Source: Siphlonurus alternatus (taxonomy: Eukaryota > Arthropoda > Insecta > Ephemeroptera > Siphlonuridae). Taken from it: a DNA stretch of 64,000 nucleotides. The notes beneath the pieces are model-generated. The model worked only from the letters and a program-made list of their open reading frames with translations, did no database searches and was not told the DNA's origin. Position numbers and translations under genes: made by a program. The stretch is from contig OX463785.1 of the NCBI GenBank assembly GCA_949825025.1, forward strand, positions 17,671,971-17,735,970, written 5' to 3'. Each line of letters opens with the position of its first letter. Position 1 is the stretch's first letter. Below are positions 58,328 to 64,000 of this stretch, piece by piece.

Positions 58328-58600
58328 AGGTGGGGGGGGGGGCTCAAGCTCCCTCTGCCCCCCCCCCTAGTTGCCTTTCAGGGGAAACAACGCTGATAGT
58401 AAGGATTATGATTAAGTTGCCACAACTCTATGAGTCCCATTTGGTTCGTTCAGTTTGTGGCGCCTCCTCCGCTATTCCTTGGTCCCCGGAGCGTCGAGTC
58501 CCCGCGCTCGGTTGCCATGACGACGGAGATTAAGTCCCGCGATCTTTCTCCAAAGAGCGTCTGACCTTTGACTTGCCTCGCGCCCCCGCTAATAACAGCA
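58328..58600. promoter_or_regulatory. GC/CpG-rich island with a DR1 motif
   Basis: Begins with G and C homopolymer runs (58331-58368). From 58450 it is CpG-rich (GCGTCGAGTCCCCGCGCTCG). TGACCTTTGACTT at 58562-58574 is, on the minus strand, AAGTCA-A-AGGTCA, a direct repeat with one spacer of the nuclear-receptor half site. No convincing frame was seen. Possible distal promoter or enhancer. Confidence 0.35.
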
Positions 58601-61499
58601 AAAAAATATATTGGGGATATCAAAAATGATTTGTTTTTTTTAGGAAGCAATTCTGTAAATATAACAAATACATAACGTCTATAATAATTTTAAAAATTGT
58701 TTATTAGTTTAATTTGTAATTTACATTTAATCTTGGTTATATCAATGTTTTTTAAAAAATATGTTATTAATTTTTATTAAAGTACATGAAAAAACATGAA
58801 ACAAACGTAATATGTTATTTTCAAAAACATTAAATTGCAATGAAAAAAATATTTATTTTAAAATGAAATAAAAAAAATTAATCTTGACCTTTATTTTTTG
58901 TTAATAAAATATAAAATTTAAGTATCTTATAACTAAAATAAACTAATTTAATACACAAAATTATAAAAAAATCACCAATTTATAAAAAAAACAATGCATT
59001 AACTATTTTCTTCTAAAAACAAAAGGACCACCTTGGAATAAACTCATAAATTAGTGAATATTTATATCTAATAATGTAATAAATAAATCTAAATTTTACA
59101 TGGTTTAAGCTATACTTTATAAATTTTAAGATGTAAAAAAATGTTTATTGCTATTCATTATACGATGGAAGTTTAAAACAACAGCAACTCTTTACCTTCT
59201 TGACTTCTAAAATTACTTCTGCCACCGCTTTATGAAATATCTTATAAGGTCCCGCCTTTCCTATCTACTCCTAGACACCTCGTAATTCAAATTTCCACCA
59301 TTGTTTTTACCTGACCAGCTGCAGAAAAAAACATAAAAATATAATAACAATTAAATATAAACTAATAAATATTTAATTTTGTAGGAGGTTACTTTCTATC
59401 AACATTAAATGTCATTTTTTTTATCTAATCTATATTTTTATTTTCTTGAGAAGGTATTATTGTTTTTCTTAGTTTGGTTGAAATAAAATGATAAAATGCC
59501 AAAAGGTATAAGATGCAACATATTTACTAACATATTTTTCATGCTATTTATTTGTATGTTAATTTAATGACGCCCTCTCATCATAGAGTTATGATAAGGC
59601 TTGAATATAATATATTATATTCATGCAGTATCTTTCAATTGTATTTAAAATAAAATGTATCAGCTTTATTTGAAATGGGTCAAAATTTAGTTTAGTGATA
59701 TTAATAATGGTAATTATTAATACCTGAATAAAGATTTCTTTAAAAAACTAATCAATATGGCAATAAAATTTGCAATGTACTATATATAGTTGAAACAAGT
59801 TATAGCTTTAAAATGAAAATTAAATGCTTTGGGAAAATCTCTTCGGTCATTATAGCAGTAAAAATAAATAAAAATTAATTTTCAAATTTATTGAATTTTG
59901 TACTATATTACATTCAAGCATTTTCCTATCTATAGATTAGAAAACGTGGAAACCTCAATTAGAATGGCCGATAAAAAAAAAATTGGCTCTGTCATTATCA
60001 TGTGTTAAAGTATTGCTGTAGCTAAAAGCAATGCATTGTGCATAATAATATATAAAATGCAGAATTTAAGTGAGGGGGAGGGGGGGAATCAATGAAAATA
60101 ACATTATTATTAAATAATTTAAACCCTACTACTGTACTTTATTTCTATAATTATATTGTACGATGTAATTTAACGTACGATTACAATAATTTCTTTGTTA
60201 CAAGCCCACCCGGTATTAAACCACATTGATTACCCATCATTACAATTGCAAGGTTATTATTTACGTGAATGTTCCACAAATTCTTCCTGCTGATGCTCCT
60301 GACGGTAGCGATCACGATTCTTACAGTGAACGTAAATTGCTTCCTCAGTCAGCTGTTGTGGTGACACGCCCACTTTCCTGCAACTCCTGAGCCAACAATT
60401 ACGCGTATTACGGTGTACCTCATGTATACTTGAATCAATATTTCTTTAAATTTCTCAAATTTAAATTGTTTATTTTATCTCGTTCCAAATACAAGGTACA
60501 CATATTGAATAATATTTCTATTTTTTTTATTCGTCAAATTCCAGATACATTTATGCATAATATATTAATATCAAGTAAAAATTAAGCATAATGAATGGGG
60601 AAGACGCGTTTTTAAAGCATGTATAAAACGTAAAAAAAAAATGCAAATATTCAATGCACATCCACATCAGTCAAAATTTAGTATTCAAATATTCATCTAC
60701 ACTAAAAAAAAAACACTACATAAGGAACATTGTTAAGCGTTTTTCTTTATGTGCCATATGTAGTTTTTATTAATGGAAATTAGATCATTTAGTTTGATTT
60801 TTAATTAAATGTAATATTATTAAATTTTTAAATAAATAAAATATATTTATAATAAAAAATAATATTGGTTTCAAAGTATTGAATGCAATAATAAATTAAT
60901 AATTTTATTATTTAATTTTATTCTTATTTGCTAATGATATAAAAAAATCAATATTGAAATTTTAAATTACCAAATACAATATGTTACTGGTGTTAACCAA
61001 TCAATTTCGAGGGCCGAGTCATTTACATGAAAATATATGGAATAAAATTAAACCTATATCAAGTACTGAGATCACTGAAATTAAATGAAAAGTGGATGAG
61101 TGTGTGACTTCTTTTAGAGTGAAACCAACCATAAAAAAAAACAATGTTACAGCGCTTTAAATTCAATATGTGCCACGTGTGGAGTTTTTTTAATGAAAGT
61201 GTATTTAGTTTGATTTATGTCAAATAATCATACCTTCTTTCTTTTTTATTCAATGAGATTTATTCTTAATTAAGAAATCTGAAACAACAATATTTAAGAC
61301 ATCTAAAAATGAGTTCAGCACAAGAGCCTTTTGAACTTAATTGATAAAGCGAATTGTTTCCTTAAATTTTCTTAAACCAATTAATACGCAAAATATTTAT
61401 AATAATATGTTATTTACATTTTATCATTCTGTAATTTTCTTCATTAATTAAACCTTAATTCCTTCAAATCAGGCAGAAATATTCTGACTGAAGTGGCAG
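58601..61499. other. AT-rich intergenic DNA
   Basis: Mostly AT-rich. Patches at 59210-59335 and 60270-60420 are less AT-rich (CAGTCAGCTGTTGTGGTGAC at about 60347) but no gene was recognised. Confidence 0.45.
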
Positions 61500-61770
61500 A
61501 TTTTCAATACAAGTATTTCTTGCCGCTAGACCGTAGTCACGTGACCCGACATCGAAGTGTTGTTGATCCGACTGTAGTCCTTGTGGTAGCGAGGTCGTGA
61601 TGCGGTGGAATTAAACCCAGCAAGGAGGAGAGCGGCTTTCATAAGCTTTAATCTCGAGCGCAATCGCAAATATATGAGATTAGTCTCCGTCGTCTAGGCT
61701 TGCACCATGCGCTTTCTCAGCAGTTGTGTCCTCCGGGTGACGGACTTTACAGGAGCTGCTGACATTGCAC
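61500..61770. promoter_or_regulatory. GC-richer block with a CACGTG site
   Basis: GTCACGTGAC at about 61537 is a palindromic E-box. AATCTCGAGCGCAATCGCAA and ATGAGATTAG follow. Unlike the AT background, but without an identifiable frame. Possibly conserved regulatory DNA. Confidence 0.3.
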
Positions 61771-62411
61771 TAAATGCATCAATATAGACCGGTAATGTTT
61801 AAAACATATTGTGGTATAGCAAACAATTGTCCGACCAATTTAAACCCAATTGGTCAGCACTCAATATTCTCTTTTATTTTTTGTCTTTTCGGATAAATTC
61901 ACAAATAATTTGATTTTAAATTTTGGTAAAAAAAAATTTAAATGTTTATTAAAATCGTTAATAAAAAATTAGTTATATTTTATAAAAATAATAGAAAAAA
62001 TAAAAAAAATAAATTAAAACTCTGCCATTGCTTTAAAAATGTACAAAGAATATAAATTTCAGATTGGAGCAATATCTCTACCATATCAGCATTTCTATAT
62101 ATTATGAAATGTAGAAATATACCTTACTACCAAATATTTAAGAGGATTGTAAAATGGCTGCAGAGGGAGTATTTGTTTCATTGTTTCATAAAAATTGCAC
62201 CAAACAGACAGAAGTGAAGAACTATTCAGCAGAAAGAGAGGGGGCTTGGTTTTTAATGTTTGAAAGTAACTCTCCGTCATTTGATAAGGATGGCATTAAA
62301 TTCAGTTAGGAAAAGGCAAGCGTAATCAGCATTAGTCTTCTTCTCTCTCTTTCCTTTTTTTTTTCTTTTTTTTTTTTCTTTTACTCTTGCTTGATTTTTT
62401 TTTTTCCTCAG

Positions 62412-62573
62412 ACGAACGTTGGGGAAGAGAGATCCGGAGTTGAGAGCAAGGATTTCATTTCAGATAAAGTTATCGCTACCAAACCCTCCGCCTCAGCTGT
62501 GTACCATCATATTACCAGTGGCAACCACCACAGACGTAAAGAAGAAGTACTCAAACAAGTACAGAAATGTTGA
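62412..62573 (+). CDS. Candidate 3'-terminal exon of an unknown gene
   Basis: A long pyrimidine tract (62336-62408) ends in CCTCAG, a textbook 3' splice site. The following 53 codons are open and of mixed composition (GEERSGVESKDF, ATKPSASAVYHH, RRKEEVLKQVQKC), then TGA. AATAAA follows at 62690-62695. No family is recognised and the frame is not confirmed by an upstream exon in this window. It could be chance, or the end of a gene with very long introns. Confidence 0.3.
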   Translation, partial: TNVGEERSGVESKDFISDKVIATKPSASAVYHHITSGNHHRRKEEVLKQVQKC

Positions 62574-63012
62574 CATTTTTTATATGTGTATGAGGTAATA
62601 TAATTGAATTATTGAAGTTTTATACTACAATTGAAAAGTAAATCAGAATGCATTTTAGAAAACTACAAAAATGTTAAGACTTGTTTTCCAATAAAGTGTT
62701 ATGTTTGTTGTATTATAAATGTAATTTTCATTTCTTTTATCAGCTATCTATTGGATGTAGATGATTGTTATTTCAGGAAGTTGTTTTTAAATTTTACTTT
62801 ACTCAAATCTCAAGTTTTATATTTAGGGTAATGCAGAGCGAACTTGATTCAAGTACGCTCTGGGTAATGGCAAATTAATAATTTTCCTAACATATTGATA
62901 AAAACTTCGCATGGTCTAATATGATAAAGCAAGCTTCGCATGGTAAAACTCCCTTCACTTACTAAGAAATTCCATATATACTAATTTTCCAATGAAGCTG
63001 TTAGATTATAGA
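62574..63012. other. AT-rich DNA after the candidate exon
   Basis: Holds the AATAAA at 62690 and a small inverted repeat GCAGAGCGAACTTG/CAAGTACGCTCTG at 62832-62860. Nothing else was recognised. Confidence 0.4.
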
Positions 63013-63154
63013 AAGGGGCATTCACAAAGTCTTAAGGCCACATTTAAGGCTCAATAATTTAAAGCTTGATTTTAGACATGTTTTTAGACCCAAAATTTCT
63101 GGTCTTAAATTATTGAGCCTTAAATGTGGCCTTAAGGTTTTGTGAATGCCCCTT
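63013..63154. mobile_element. 142-bp hairpin MITE
   Basis: AAGGGGCATTCACAAAGTCT and GGTTTTGTGAATGCCCCTT are inverted ends. The arms continue with TAAGGCCACATTTAAGGCTC and its inverse nearly to the centre. Confidence 0.85.
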
Positions 63155-63376
63155 AGAGAGTTTTTGAGAAATTGACTTGATTGTTGCATTAATTCATGCA
63201 AATTACAAAATATATCTTTTATGTTAGCAAGCAAGAATTACATTATGAAATATTATTTAGGTATTTTAAATATCATTTAACGTAAATAGTACATTTATTT
63301 TGTTTATTATTTCAATAAATAATTTTTTTCATGTAATGTTTTGCTGATTTTTTATTTCATATTATTTTTTTTCCAT

Positions 63377-63422
<46 letters not shown>

Positions 63423-63425
63423 CAT
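63377..63425. repeat. (TA)n microsatellite
   Basis: A TA run of roughly 50 bases with minor interruptions. Confidence 0.9.
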
Positions 63426-64000
63426 ATATATGTTTTTTTTAAATTTTTATATATAAAAGGATTAGTTAAATCTGAGAGGAAAGATATCAATTGCACATCG
63501 GTCAGTGTTTCGAATCCGTAGCTCTGAAACAATGTGAAATGTGATGGTCTATATTTTGATAAACAATCAACTAGTTTGAAGTATAGCAAATAGGAAAAAA
63601 GGTAACACAAAAGAATAGAACACAAATAAAATCAGAACTATTTCAGTCTATTACAAAAATACATTATTAATGTCAATTTTTAAAATAAATCACTGCCCAT
63701 AAATATATAAATATATTAGAGCAATAAAACGTAAAATATATATAACATTGCTTGAGGGTTTTGAAAAAAAGTACTATAGACGTTATATAACTTTCACACT
63801 TTGTTAATACTGAAGTCATATAGCAGACTCTTAATTTACATTCCTCCTTACAAGTGTATAGGAAACATTCATTATGTAACCCATGACATGTGGTATGACG
63901 CATTACCAGTAACATAATGGCCTTTAGTATCCCTATTTTCTAGTTATACTATAACCAAAGTAATGAAGAACCACTAAAGTCTTAATTAACATAAGAGTTA
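63426..64000. other. AT-rich intergenic DNA to window end
   Basis: Nothing was recognised; short minus-strand frames here have no similarity I can name. Confidence 0.5.

Overview
The window is eukaryotic. It holds one spliced protein gene with short GT-AG introns, AT-rich non-coding DNA, and many small inverted-repeat transposons. The gene is the animal DNA-repair gene FANCD2, recognised by matching the spliced translation against the remembered human protein. Intron density, base composition, arthropod-like 5S motifs in a SINE and the abundance of MITEs suggest an invertebrate, most likely an arthropod; this is an inference and no species can be named.

Layout. (1) Positions 1-9648 are a satellite array of about 55 tandem units of 175/176 bp, cut by the left window edge. 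Two unit types alternate as a 351-bp dimer, and variant markers recur about every 4,035 bp (23 units), so the array has a higher-order repeat. (2) 9649-10234 is the presumed FANCD2 promoter/5' region. (3) 10235-28043 is FANCD2 on the + strand in 29 coding exons (about 1,580 aa). Reading frame is kept through every junction, the monoubiquitination lysine is conserved, and the tail is rich in SQ/TQ. Its introns carry MITEs and (TTTA)n tracts; intron 22 is a GC-AG intron. A polyA signal lies at 28269. (4) 28.3-64 kb is AT-rich DNA with no confirmed gene. It contains hairpin MITEs of several families, a 995-bp hAT-like element with perfect 8-bp target duplications, a 655-bp near-perfect palindrome bounded by TTAA, a 5S-rRNA-derived SINE, a possible tRNA-derived SINE, (CT)n microsatellites, a decayed 55-70 bp tandem repeat, and scattered GC-richer islands that may be regulatory. 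A candidate 3'-terminal exon with its own polyA signal lies at 62412-62573.

FANCD2 works with FANCI in the interstrand-crosslink repair pathway. No second pathway gene is visible. I found no convincing new multi-gene system. The most interesting items are the satellite's higher-order structure beside a repair gene, the SQ/TQ-cluster tail of FANCD2, a MITE family whose ends carry ready-made splice acceptors, and the TTAA-bounded palindrome. Exon borders were placed by eye from frame continuity and splice consensus and have not been checked against RNA.
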